DNA from: Epithemia pelagica
Taxonomy: Eukaryota; Bacillariophyta; Bacillariophyceae; Surirellales; Surirellaceae
Direction: 5' to 3'
DNA: 64,000 nt
Assembly (NCBI GenBank): GCA_946965045.2
Contig: OX337228.1
Span: 4,216,001 to 4,280,000 of the forward strand
The position numbers were made by a program, and so were the translations under genes. Below, piece by piece: positions 44,401 through 53,209 of this stretch; positions within the stretch are counted from its first letter, which is position 1; each line of letters begins with the position of its first letter. Below the pieces are notes generated by a model, which searched no databases, was not told the DNA's origin, and saw only the letters and a program-made list of their open reading frames with translations.

Positions 44401-47184
44401 GGTCTACCCAATTTACAACATGGCCAGTGCGGACCTGATGTTACGATTCACCTGCACGGAACGGACCAACCTCAGAAACTTAGACAACTCTCCTCCTATG
44501 CATGCCACAAAACTCTTGGTGTTCAAAAGTCACCCAAATGCACGGATTCCGAACTCTACGCAGCGCTAGATAAGAAAAACAAAGCTCATATTCGGACAAT
44601 GGCCAACAGTCCATTCACCCGCACTGATTCTTGGGCGTATTACCATTCAATCTACTTACCAAGTATGACATACCCCTTCCCGTCTTCAACCTTGTCTGAT
44701 TCGAACTGTCAATCCTTACAACGTCCTTTCAAACAAGTCTTCTTACCAAGATACGGGTTTAATCGCAATACTCCCAATGCAGTTGTATATGGTCCTACTG
44801 AATATGGCGGCCTTGCATTACGAGACCTATCAGTCGAAAAGAGCATCAGTCAAATCTATCTCTTCCTTGCATGTGTGAGATCCCAAGGAGTAGCTTCAGA
44901 ACTCGCTTTGATTGCAGTGTCGTGGGGACAGTTCTTGGCAGGGATTAGCAAGCCTATTCTACAGCACGTGGATATACGCTTACCTCATATGGAACCAATG
45001 GTCTGGATACCCCAAGTACGATCCTTTTTGGCGTCTATCAAGTGTACCGTCGAGTTGACAACAACCTTTGTTCCTCCCCTGCAGCGTCAAGGTGACAGTT
45101 TTCTTATGGACCACGCCATCTCACTGGACTTCAACGATACTGAGTTATGTTTGGTCAATGCATGCAGACTCTACTTGGGCGTCACTCTCATGAGTGACAT
45201 TGTGACTGTCGATGGAAAATACCTGTCCTTGTTCGCGATCGACTGTTCTCGGGACACGCACTCTAGAGCAAAAGGCTTATTGCCCTATCAAACTAATCCG
45301 AGCCGCAAAGCGTGGACGATATGGAAAAGACTTTTGCTGAGCTTTACTGTTTCGGGATCTCTGAAACGTCTCCACCGACCGCTTGGGGCATGGCTGGTCA
45401 CAGGTCTTGATACTTACCGTCAGTGGAATGAATACCTGGATCCAACAAACTACTCCCTCTACGTCCAGATTGATGATCAGTTTGAGCGTTTCGTATACCA
45501 ACGTCCTTACTTTGTCACCACCGCATCGCTCGTCAACATGCTTCCTTCGACCTGTCTTCCTGCTCAAAGCGTGCATCAGAATGGGCGACGTACTCTTCTC
45601 CCAGTGTCACCAGCAACCATTACACCCCCAGAAGCGCCTGCAATCGACTTGTCTAGCCATATTTCGAAATTGGAGGATTGGGAATCACAGCTTCTTCGCG
45701 GGTTTGACATTCTTTGCTCACTCAATACCTTACAGCACGAACTGTTTCAAACCAATTTGCAACTTCTCCTGTGTAGCGACGGCTCTGCGGCCCAATTCCG
45801 GGGCACATTCGGCTGTGTCGGATGTACACTTCAAGGTCTTCGTCTCTTTCGTCTTAATGGTCCTGCTCCTGGCTATAGGACTTCATCTTTTCGGTCCGAA
45901 AGTTATGGCTGCCTCAGCATACTTCGATTCTTATTTCGCCTGTTTGAATTTTACTCGCAATCTTTACCAGATTCGGTCACAGTGTACACAGACTCCAAGA
46001 GTCTGGTTCAAACTATCAACAAACGTCTCGAGTGGTCCTATGACTTCACGTACTCAACAATGAACCCAGACTGGGACATCCAACAGTCTATTTCTTCTAC
46101 AGTAAGACAATTCCCACAAGTCCCGTCTTTTCGTCATGTGAAAGGCCATCAAGATAATAATGTTGCTCCCTCCACTCTGTCCCTACCAGCCCAATTGAAT
46201 GTTGAAGCCGACAATTTGGCATCGTCGTACGTTTATCCACCTTCAATCTCCTCGCGGATAGCTCCTCTTATTGGGGGAGCAACTGCTATTCTTCATGGTC
46301 CCTTTGGCACGATCAATTCAAATTACCGCTCCATTCTCCGTACGTTAGCCTCAGCACCAACCTTGCGCAATTACCTACGCAACAAGCACGATTGGAGTTC
46401 TGATGTGTTCAATTCCATCGATTGGGAGTCACACGGTATTGCAGTTCGCTCTAATTTTTCCAGGCGTCATTTTGTGGTCAAATTTCTTCACCAATGGCTT
46501 CCCCTGGGTCATCTGAAAGCACGTTATGCCACCTACTACAGCGACGAATGCCCCTCGTGTCCACAACCTACACACGAAGACCATGACCATTTTCTTCGAT
46601 GTCCCAACAGGTCTTGGCTTGGCTCATTACTTGATGATCTTCGAGAATTTTGGCACGATCATCACGTTCACCCGTCCCTCTGCACTCTCCTCACCGAGTA
46701 TCTCCACTCCTGGTTCTCTTCCACTCAGCCATCTCCCCTACCCACAACATCTCCTTACTTCGCCCTTCAACGCACTCAACTCAACATTGGCCTAGATCAA
46801 CTAATTCTCGGCCGTTTTGCACTCCTATGGTCCGCACTACAAGACACCTACGCCACAACTACTACCGAATCAGCAATTTCTGGACAACGATTTGTTACTG
46901 GTACCATCAAGCTCATGTGGGTACATATGTATCAACTATGGAAAACCAGGAATGAAGCTCTCCATGGCTCTACATCTCCTTCCCGTGAAACCGCAGCCTA
47001 TGCACAGGCCCAACGCGAAGTTGCTGCCTTATATTCTATCCGCCACACCGTTCTACCCCGTGATCAATCACTTTTCTACGATTCCCTTGATACTCACTTC
47101 TCCATCGATACTACTTCTGTTGCTCTCCGTTCCTGGCTCAATACTTGGAGACCTGTCATCTTGCACTCTGCCAACCACACCTAA
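41452..47184 (+). CDS. Retrotransposon ORF2: endonuclease, reverse transcriptase, RNase H
   Basis: 1910 aa, uninterrupted. The exonuclease-endonuclease-phosphatase domain starts near RIFGCNPNGL (about 60), with VMGDFNEAL (about 248) and GDHRNIVIDFD (about 323). Reverse transcriptase follows with VHMDYDATACYDRI (about 806), GSGQGAGNSPAIW (about 873) and GFVDDTSG (about 919; FVDD replaces the usual FADD). RNase H has CSDGSAAQF (about 1441), RSESYG, YTDSKSLVQ (about 1511) and HVKGHQDN with EADNLA after it. Near 1699 a CPSC..PTHEDHDHFLRC string resembles the C-terminal zinc finger of LINEs. It reads from ATG 41452, 8 bp before the ORF1 stop ends. Confidence 0.95.
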   Translation: MVSTARNNQSTDYLDETITTYIDHSQSHEFFDALDDTTALNYAHNEYIGTSPPTKTRDIYRIFGCNPNGLTLDEKGGDFAEYCEEIHDLEADSWGIFETKLDTTNAKCKETLFNTIQQHFEHSRLVFSSSVIPSPRRSFYKPGGTLLATGGHVTGRVVSQGSDKLGRWSYQVLSGRGQKSITIISAYQVCAQPIVDPTNNRIRSFTASAQQISLLRQAGRDITPRAAFVEDLNKFIENRQAQQSEVLVMGDFNEALNDSMTGMSKLQSDRGLIDLMFQLTGMTEFGTHVSGHERIDYVLCTPGIAQAALTGCYEPFKKRGRGGDHRNIVIDFDVVQLFGNKTPNLGPISSREFTSKDRSTNRQYMESKHDFLRRHNFGLRLQSLKDNWDQDLAERLDKDFQRAGKYAAKRCTKKPRSIPFSRELADLRVQKNTLLKVISSIRLNRNFDAGLMHTTRHGHSFLIPDTLQDCQTQLRAVQRRITEITKTAVFRRQNELKLALEEAKKSGDTKTSKAIKHRMAAERTKAMYDKLRKCRGTTKNGITRLDVPAEDNDQDYAACTEWITIDTPSEIETKLLQRNQRHFGQAQNTYPTIPPFSEWVDWGASSHTSELILEGSWAPPEIDELSQSMINHMKSRVNLDSVPGGLTKDEWIGKIKAWPESTTTSPSGFHLGHSKVLLAPTDLEPQSTEFEALEEKRADLIDWQVGLLNVALVNGYCYERWKHIVNVMILKEPGNLKIHRLRVIHLYEQDYNLVLATKWRKMILNCSNQQVLNPSQFGGVPGKDAVIPTFIEEMQYEISRASKRPLVHMDYDATACYDRIVMNFGSLASRAFGQHRSITFINARNLAEAKYYLKTKLGVSERFYKHCQIFPIYGSGQGAGNSPAIWCVISCVLFDVYEEKAYGATFESPCRKFKTQLYMIGFVDDTSGSTNDFALPAQAPLDTYISKATHDAQRWNDTLSLSGGALNLEKCTYHFMHYTFSIDGLPNLQHGQCGPDVTIHLHGTDQPQKLRQLSSYACHKTLGVQKSPKCTDSELYAALDKKNKAHIRTMANSPFTRTDSWAYYHSIYLPSMTYPFPSSTLSDSNCQSLQRPFKQVFLPRYGFNRNTPNAVVYGPTEYGGLALRDLSVEKSISQIYLFLACVRSQGVASELALIAVSWGQFLAGISKPILQHVDIRLPHMEPMVWIPQVRSFLASIKCTVELTTTFVPPLQRQGDSFLMDHAISLDFNDTELCLVNACRLYLGVTLMSDIVTVDGKYLSLFAIDCSRDTHSRAKGLLPYQTNPSRKAWTIWKRLLLSFTVSGSLKRLHRPLGAWLVTGLDTYRQWNEYLDPTNYSLYVQIDDQFERFVYQRPYFVTTASLVNMLPSTCLPAQSVHQNGRRTLLPVSPATITPPEAPAIDLSSHISKLEDWESQLLRGFDILCSLNTLQHELFQTNLQLLLCSDGSAAQFRGTFGCVGCTLQGLRLFRLNGPAPGYRTSSFRSESYGCLSILRFLFRLFEFYSQSLPDSVTVYTDSKSLVQTINKRLEWSYDFTYSTMNPDWDIQQSISSTVRQFPQVPSFRHVKGHQDNNVAPSTLSLPAQLNVEADNLASSYVYPPSISSRIAPLIGGATAILHGPFGTINSNYRSILRTLASAPTLRNYLRNKHDWSSDVFNSIDWESHGIAVRSNFSRRHFVVKFLHQWLPLGHLKARYATYYSDECPSCPQPTHEDHDHFLRCPNRSWLGSLLDDLREFWHDHHVHPSLCTLLTEYLHSWFSSTQPSPLPTTSPYFALQRTQLNIGLDQLILGRFALLWSALQDTYATTTTESAISGQRFVTGTIKLMWVHMYQLWKTRNEALHGSTSPSRETAAYAQAQREVAALYSIRHTVLPRDQSLFYDSLDTHFSIDTTSVALRSWLNTWRPVILHSANHT

Positions 47185-47315
47185 CTTGCTACATGTTTCG
47201 CTCTACAGTTAGTCCTCGCCTTCGTTAGCTCGGAGGCCCGGCGCGTCGGTCGGCGTCATCCTAGCGGATACGTGCGGCAGCGTTAAAATAGACTGTACCT
47301 TTTTTTTTTTTTTTT
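47185..47315 (+). promoter_or_regulatory. 3' UTR and poly(T) end of the non-LTR element
   Basis: The last ~110 bp are highly similar in both copies, with a GC-rich block (GGAGGCCCGGCGCGTCGGTCGGCG) that can fold, and the terminal AGCGTTAAAATAGACTGTA. The tail is T (16 here, 11 in copy 1), not A. The conserved block is the likely recognition site for reverse-transcription start. Confidence 0.7.
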
Positions 47316-47441
47316 AAATTAGTTCAACGGGGCGGAGGAACATAACCGATACACCCAAACAGAAGCCTGACTGTCAACCTTTGCTGATGGAACGAGAACA
47401 TACACAAAATCAAAAGTGAAACAAAACAAACCAACAGTTGA

Positions 47442-49175
47442 ATGAGCGCAATGAAAACAGTTGGTTTCTCTCGAATAGAAAAGCATTGGACTTTCTTAGC
47501 TCTCTCGTATGCTTTCTATGGCACAGCTCAAGTGACAAGCAGTGTTGTCACGTCGACGGCAAGCGTTCCATCGTCTGTATTTCCAGCTCCAGCTGGAACT
47601 CATATTGTGGCAGCTCGACGGCGAAACTTTTGGATGGGATGGGCTCGTGGCGGAGCTCCCAACAGTCTAATTCAGTCCGTCCCTGCTGCGACTCGCCGAC
47701 GGAAGGCGATTCCTTCGAATGGTCCTGAAGAACATCACAGCACCAAAGTGATTCAACAGGTCGTTTCCGTCAAAACACAACAATTGGCAAAAAAAATCAA
47801 GGCAAGGCTTCCACCAATATCACCACCACCAAAAGATGATACAGGATTCTTCTATGGGTTGACAACCAACATGGTTGGCGCGTCCACAACAGATAGACCG
47901 GTCAGCGAACGAAAACCGAAGCAACCTGGGATGCGAGAAGCAGTAGTGCTCACGCTCGACGAAATTAGAGTGTTGAGAGAAGAAATGGAAGCCCTACGGA
48001 AAGAGGTCCAGTCGCTTAAGCGGCAGTTGACGCCCTCAGACATTGTTGGGTCTCCTTTGCAAGGAGAACTTGAACCGGAGTCCTTGCTGTCAACAGAGGA
48101 GCTTGAGAAACTATACCAGGAAATGGCAACTTCTATCGAAGTATGGGGAGCTCGTATGCTTCAGGAAGATACTGAGGATGGTTGGGTGGAAGTGAAATGC
48201 AATAAAGTGATGCGCAAAACACTCAATCCTGAAGGTACGACTCGTGCCTACCTGAAATGGATGAGGGATCCTCGCGGAGCAGGATGTGTAAACCCCAAAG
48301 ACGACCGCGAATATCCTTGTCTAAAATTCAGTGGCGTGATTGATGCGCCTCTGGAAACTGTATGCCTCTATTTGTCGAAAGAGCGGAATCTACCCGAATA
48401 CAATGACTTGATCGAATCGCACAAGGATTTACAGGAAATCACTCCTTCTTCCAAGGTCTGTTTGGGGCAAACTCCACAGATCCTTTTCATTCGGCCGCGA
48501 TCTCTCGTCACATTTTGTCAACATCGGTGGCTCTCAGACGGCAGCCAATTGGTATTAAGTCAGGCTTGTCGACATCCAAAAAGACTGAATAAGCAAAATA
48601 TGGGAGTGTTTCTTGACTCGGATGAACTGGATGACCAGAAACAACCGTTGGCGTTTGCCTTGCGGGGACTGAATCACATTGGTCCAGATCCAAGTGATCC
48701 GGAAAACAAAACGCGAATCACCTTTTTGGCACATGGCAATCCAGGTCAGGACGTTCCATCCTGGGCGGTGAAAACGGCTGTTGGGGCTTTGGCCAACATT
48801 GAACCCTTCAAATTGTTTCATCGAATAAATCTCAGTGTGCAAAAAAAGTTATCGAAGCTTCAGGAAGAATTGGAGGAGCTCCAATCGGCGCAACTAGTGT
48901 CCGAAAGGCCGGATGGACGGACTACACGACCAGCGGGGATCGCACAACTTGGATATGCATGCTTTTGGCCAAATGGTGGCGGTGCTGTAAGCTCGAAGAA
49001 AACACCGTTATCGAAGGTTTTGGAACTTCCTCCAAGGCCCAGACCGCAGCCTCCCATTTCGGACGAGGATAATGATGAACAATTACAGGATGAACGGGCT
49101 ATGGGATCAGTTGCTGCAGCCGAAGCATCAACGTCCTCTCTCAAGAACACCTACAGTATGAGCACATCGACATAA
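47442..49175 (+). CDS. START/Bet v1-like lipid-binding domain protein
   Basis: 577 aa, single exon. The N-terminal 60 residues (hydrophobic FLALSYAFYG, then Thr/Ser-rich, then SSVFPAP) look like a signal/transit presequence, possibly plastid. A coiled coil follows (about 167-197, LREEMEALRKEVQSLKRQL). The START-like domain spans about 240-470: LKFSGVIDAPLETVCLYL, then VLSQACRHP and RITFLAHGNPGQDVPSWAV, ending in an amphipathic helix. Such domains bind sterols or other lipids in a deep pocket. The C-terminus is Pro-rich, then acidic. Its ATG lies 112 bp from the right target duplication of retrotransposon copy 2, so its promoter may be altered. Confidence 0.75.
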   Translation: MSAMKTVGFSRIEKHWTFLALSYAFYGTAQVTSSVVTSTASVPSSVFPAPAGTHIVAARRRNFWMGWARGGAPNSLIQSVPAATRRRKAIPSNGPEEHHSTKVIQQVVSVKTQQLAKKIKARLPPISPPPKDDTGFFYGLTTNMVGASTTDRPVSERKPKQPGMREAVVLTLDEIRVLREEMEALRKEVQSLKRQLTPSDIVGSPLQGELEPESLLSTEELEKLYQEMATSIEVWGARMLQEDTEDGWVEVKCNKVMRKTLNPEGTTRAYLKWMRDPRGAGCVNPKDDREYPCLKFSGVIDAPLETVCLYLSKERNLPEYNDLIESHKDLQEITPSSKVCLGQTPQILFIRPRSLVTFCQHRWLSDGSQLVLSQACRHPKRLNKQNMGVFLDSDELDDQKQPLAFALRGLNHIGPDPSDPENKTRITFLAHGNPGQDVPSWAVKTAVGALANIEPFKLFHRINLSVQKKLSKLQEELEELQSAQLVSERPDGRTTRPAGIAQLGYACFWPNGGGAVSSKKTPLSKVLELPPRPRPQPPISDEDNDEQLQDERAMGSVAAAEASTSSLKNTYSMSTST

Positions 49176-49680
49176 CTACAACGATAGCACCAATTCGAGA
49201 ACCAAAAGTAGTTGTCCAAGTTTGCTCGTGACAGAACGATTTGAACCGAAAAGGGCCGAATATAATGAACGGAATGATTTGTACTCATCCCGCATCATGT
49301 CGAGAGGCCAGAGAGACAAAGAGAGATTCGGCCCAAAGTCTTATTTCTCAACTAAATTCAACAAACTTAGAAAGATGCGAAGTGTTTGAAGGATTTCAAA
49401 CCGACTATCGTCTGATTACTTTCTATAATGCGTCTAATGTAGCGTCGTGTTGGTTGGTTGCTCAAGGCAACTTCATACTCCTGCGATCGCCGCAACCCGT
49501 GAACTCATTCCAGAAGATGGTCCACTCGTACTCGCAACTTGACTCTCATTTTTGTCTCCGACCGGTTTCTTTTTTGGTACCCAGGCGCAAGTTCTGTAAC
49601 GATCAAACAACAACACGGACGTGAGAAGAAATGATGAACAGAAGGAAGTGCCATGCCGGGATCTGGATGGTGCAGAAAAC
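49176..49680. other. Convergent 3' spacer
   Basis: Between the START gene and the minus-strand P-loop protein. A 127-codon plus-strand frame here (49241-49624) has no family resemblance and is judged noncoding. Confidence 0.5.
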
Positions 49681-51516
49681 TTACTGAATCCATTGAGATT
49701 GAAACGATTGCCAGGATTCACCCTCCGTACCAATTGAAACATCTCCATCGGAGGGATTATGAAGAGTCACATGATAGTCGACGAGAGGTTGCAATACCTT
49801 GACTGACCTGGGTACTTGCTCGTATGCTTGTAACAACAATGGTTCTGGCACCACACGTCCAGTTTCTTCGGCTCGTGCACGTGCACGAGCCAGAATCGTC
49901 TCTTTGGGTGCCGTTACCTGAATGATTGCCAGTCGCAAAATCGGAAACTCTTTTCTCAATCGTCCGAAATACTCTTGATACCATTTGGAGTCTCGCAAGG
50001 AACCATCAACGAGCACATTTTTCCCTGCTTGAAGACCTGCCAAGGTCAGAATTTCCGCAAGGAAACCAGCTTCTTTTCGAGTGAGTTCACCAGCAAGTTC
50101 TGGTGCAAGGTTAGCATACAAATGGTACTCAGGAAGCATGCGCCTCAATTCATCTGGATCAACATTGACAAATGCAACAAGTGGGAAAAGACCTCTGTCA
50201 ACCATCCTTTTCATGGTCCAACTTTTCCCCGCTCCCATTGCCCCAGCTGTGAAGACAATCCATGGTTCAGTTGGGGTTGTACAGACAAATCCATCCTTGT
50301 CGGTGATCGAAACCTTTTGCATAAAATCTTGCAACACAGAATCCTGGAATCTTTGTCGTTCAAATGTGTAGTTCCTATGGTACGAATAATCCAGAGTAGC
50401 TCGAATATGCGCAAACCTTCCGTAAAATTGCATATCGTTGGAACAGTGATTCTCTTCTGTAGATTGAAGGACTGAAAAGCATCGTCCAGAGCAGCGACGA
50501 GAGGATGTCCGCTGTAAGAGCATCGACCTGCGACTCATGGATGGTCTTGGAGGTGGAGGCATGGCAAGACTATCTTCGTCAAGAGAGGATTCGAATCGGG
50601 ACATTTTTGGCACTTTTCGGTTCGATTGCTCAAAGGTTTGTGTAAAGCCTTCCCATTTCTGATCAAGAATCTCCAAGCCATTGGGTGTATTGGAGATGGT
50701 GGCAAAAAAGTCCGCCTCTGATCGGACAATTTCAACGCTCTTTTTCATTCTCTCCATTTCCGACTCAAAGAACTCCAAGTCATCGGGGTAAAGGCGACGT
50801 CCTGTAATTAGTTCCATTCTTTCTCGTCGATCTTGAACCACTTCGGCAGATGGAGCATCGATATGAATGACAGCCACTTTGAGATGTGAAAAGGCTTGCT
50901 TCAGCCTTTGCGCTAGTTGACAAAACCATTGTGGGTGACGCAAAGATGTATCCCAAAGAACTGAGTGCCCTGCTTGAAAGGACGCCCAACACAAGGTTTC
51001 CGCAATATACCCTGCTTCCTTCCCAGTGCACGAGTCGACCAGCTCTGGTGCATTGTCAACAAAGGATCGAAACTCGGGAAGCAAGCGGCGAACTTCGTCG
51101 ATATCGACACAACAGTACGATGTCAACAAGAACTTTTCTTCGTCGGCCAAATTCATCATGGTATAGTTTTTGCCTGCTCCTTGAACTCCGACTGTCAATA
51201 CGAGCCAACGAGTCTCACAGCCTGGCACCACTGGTTCCACATTTTCCAAATAATCTTCGATGATGGAATCATGGAGCCATTGCCGTTCCTTGCGATAATG
51301 GCAATGAAAGGAATCATGATCGAGGTATTGCTTTCGTATGTTTCCAAAGGCCCCCACATACAATGGAGTATCGTCGACGCCAATTCGGAAATGGTTCTCG
51401 GTGGAGAGGCCTACGGAGAATCGACGATACTTGCGGTGTGGACCGAGGCAGGACTTGGATTCACGACAGTCATCATCCTCACTAATCCGGCTGAGAGTGT
51501 GCTTACCTGCCGTCAT
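49681..51516 (-). CDS. Tandem zeta-toxin-like P-loop kinase domain protein
   Basis: 611 aa with two copies of a zeta-toxin/AAA-type P-loop domain. Copy A (about 100-290) has GVQGAGKN (110-117), where the usual Ser/Thr after Lys is Asn, then VDIDEVRRLLPEF and WDTSLR. Copy B (about 415-600) has GAMGAGKS (425-432), VDPDELRRMLPEY, TRKEAGFLAE and VDGSLRD. Both copies are preceded by a similar HCHYRKERQWLHDSII / YHRNYTFERQRFQDSVL segment, so the whole unit was duplicated. Bacterial zeta toxins phosphorylate UDP-N-acetylglucosamine; eukaryotic relatives probably have other substrates. Copy B keeps the P-loop, copy A may be inactive. The middle linker is Ser/Arg-rich. Confidence 0.8.
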   Translation of the reverse strand: MTAGKHTLSRISEDDDCRESKSCLGPHRKYRRFSVGLSTENHFRIGVDDTPLYVGAFGNIRKQYLDHDSFHCHYRKERQWLHDSIIEDYLENVEPVVPGCETRWLVLTVGVQGAGKNYTMMNLADEEKFLLTSYCCVDIDEVRRLLPEFRSFVDNAPELVDSCTGKEAGYIAETLCWASFQAGHSVLWDTSLRHPQWFCQLAQRLKQAFSHLKVAVIHIDAPSAEVVQDRRERMELITGRRLYPDDLEFFESEMERMKKSVEIVRSEADFFATISNTPNGLEILDQKWEGFTQTFEQSNRKVPKMSRFESSLDEDSLAMPPPPRPSMSRRSMLLQRTSSRRCSGRCFSVLQSTEENHCSNDMQFYGRFAHIRATLDYSYHRNYTFERQRFQDSVLQDFMQKVSITDKDGFVCTTPTEPWIVFTAGAMGAGKSWTMKRMVDRGLFPLVAFVNVDPDELRRMLPEYHLYANLAPELAGELTRKEAGFLAEILTLAGLQAGKNVLVDGSLRDSKWYQEYFGRLRKEFPILRLAIIQVTAPKETILARARARAEETGRVVPEPLLLQAYEQVPRSVKVLQPLVDYHVTLHNPSDGDVSIGTEGESWQSFQSQWIQ

Positions 51517-51952
51517 CCGTCAATTCGATTGATAGAGCGGGGCCAGGACAGGAAGATCACAAAGAGATCAAGTCTTTTGTGGTTGCGCACAAGAAATTGC
51601 CTGCAAAAGGTCTGCACCAAAAGGCTCACTCGCAATTCCAACTACTCCTAAAAGATGAGAGCAGAAGAAAAAGTCCCGTCCACGTCGATGGAATTCGACA
51701 AGGACAAGTGGGACAAGACGAAAAGTGAAGAGACGATGACGACGTACGACCAGCATGCACGTTGCGCAATGCGCACACGCGCGGTTTTCTCCCCCATTTG
51801 ACCAGCGCACACAACATTCCTTGCAAGTTCCCAGCATTCTTCCATTTGCTGTGCCACCGCATGCCGAAAGGCTAAACGGGAACTCAAAAAGAGAACGCCA
51901 ACAGTCAAAGGCAAATCACCATCCTTATTATATATCGCACTCCGTTGCAACA
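51517..51952. promoter_or_regulatory. Divergent promoter region
   Basis: 436 bp between the P-loop kinase-like gene (minus) and the hydroxylase-family gene (plus). TATTATATATCG at about 51926-51936 is a possible TATA-like element 20-25 bp before the plus-strand ATG. Confidence 0.35.
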
Positions 51953-53147
51953 ATGTGGACAATGTCAAAAAGATCCATTGTTGTTGCCATCTTTGTCTCT
52001 CATTTGGCGCTGTTACTCCTTTGCCATGTGGCAACGGCCAACTCGAATCACTCTGATTCATCACCTTCGCCATCACTCTCTTTCACCGAATGCTGGGAAA
52101 AAGTATTGACCGATGGTCCGTCGGCCCTTGTCGAACCTCGCGATCAAATATTATTCATTGCTCTCCTTCTATTGTCATTCGAGTTCCTTGACTTTTCGGC
52201 CAAAAATTCTGGAAGTACGTTGTAGTGTTGTTTTGGTTACTGCCCTTGGTTGTGGCAATGACATGGTCGACCGTGCCTCTCAACAACAACTCAGAGTGGA
52301 AAATGAAATCTCTCAAATAACTCATGTTTCATTGTTACCAATCTTGGACTACAGAATGGTTGGGTGCTTCTGAAATCCCAGTCCGAGGAAAACATCTTGA
52401 CAATCTTTCCCTGACAGATCTGATTTTCATTGGCCTCAGCAAGGCTGGAACAGCTCCCTTTGTGTACTGGTATTTGCGATTCTGCTACATGGATTCGGAA
52501 CGGATTGATTGGTATTTGGAAGACTTGTCGTTTGCAAATACCATTGGCGCAATGGTATCATTGTTTGTTGTCTATGACTTTTTCTATACCATTTTGCATT
52601 GGTCGTTGCACATCAAGGCCATTTACGGTTGGATTCACAAGCACCATCATATTCAAAAGGCCCCCAGTCGCGCCAATGTGGACGCTGTCAATGTTCATCC
52701 CATTGAATTTGTTTTGGGTGAATACAATCATTTGTGGGCACTCTTTCTTGTGACACGTGTCATGAATGTTCATTTGTTGGCGGCCTTTGGCTTTTTGGGT
52801 GTGGGAGGCTTTTTGGCTGGATTGAATCATACTCGGTATGACATTGTGATTTCTGTATTTGGATGGACCCTGTACGATTCCAAAGTGCACGACGTTCACC
52901 ATCGCATCCCGCAATCCAATTATGGACAATATATCATGCTATGGGACCACATTTTTGGTACTTTCAGGTAATGTGTGGAAGGAATCTACCTAGCTGCATT
53001 GGCAACTTTTGAAGTAAAAAATGTTCTCACGACATTCGTCTCAATGTTTTTCACAGGCCATACAATCCCAAAGATCGAATCAACAGTGAAGCACAACTGG
53101 ATCCATTGACTGGCAAAACAATTGAATCCAAGGCAAAATCAACATGA
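51953..53147 (+). CDS. Fatty acid hydroxylase/sterol desaturase-family protein, three exons
   Basis: Model: exons 51953-52214, 52355-52967, 53057-53147; introns of 140 bp (GTACGT...ACTACAG) and 89 bp (GTAATG...TTCACAG); 321 aa, frame consistent throughout. The N-terminus is a signal peptide or membrane anchor. Membrane stretches are at about 65-80 (LFIALLLLSFEF) and 155-175. The diiron His motifs of the superfamily are present: LHWSLH, WIHKHHH, then LNHTRYD and HDVHHRIPQSNYGQY. Such membrane enzymes hydroxylate or desaturate sterols or fatty chains with O2 and electrons from cytochrome b5 or ferredoxin. The exact substrate is not evident. Convergent with PSMA6 only 62 bp away. Confidence 0.82.
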
Positions 53148-53209
53148 TGCTAGCACTTGTAAATACGCTGCTGTTGTCCTTGTTTATAGAATTGCTTTTA
53201 CATTATATT

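Larger units (their letters stand above)
39595..47315 (+). mobile_element. Non-LTR retrotransposon copy 2, both ORFs intact
   Basis: 7.72 kb, flanked by the 14-bp duplication AAATTAGTTCAACG (39581-39594 and 47316-47329). The shared family sequence starts AATTCTCTGGTCGAGC (39599 here, 17463 in copy 1), preceded by a few non-matching bases. ORF1 (577 aa) and ORF2 (1910 aa) are fully open and overlap by 8 bp. The 3' end AGCGTTAAAATAGACTGTACC is followed by 16 T, on the coding strand, directly abutting the target duplication. ORF2 carries AP-type endonuclease, reverse transcriptase and RNase H, as in RNase H-bearing LINE groups; the clade was not determined. Potentially mobile. Confidence 0.95.
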
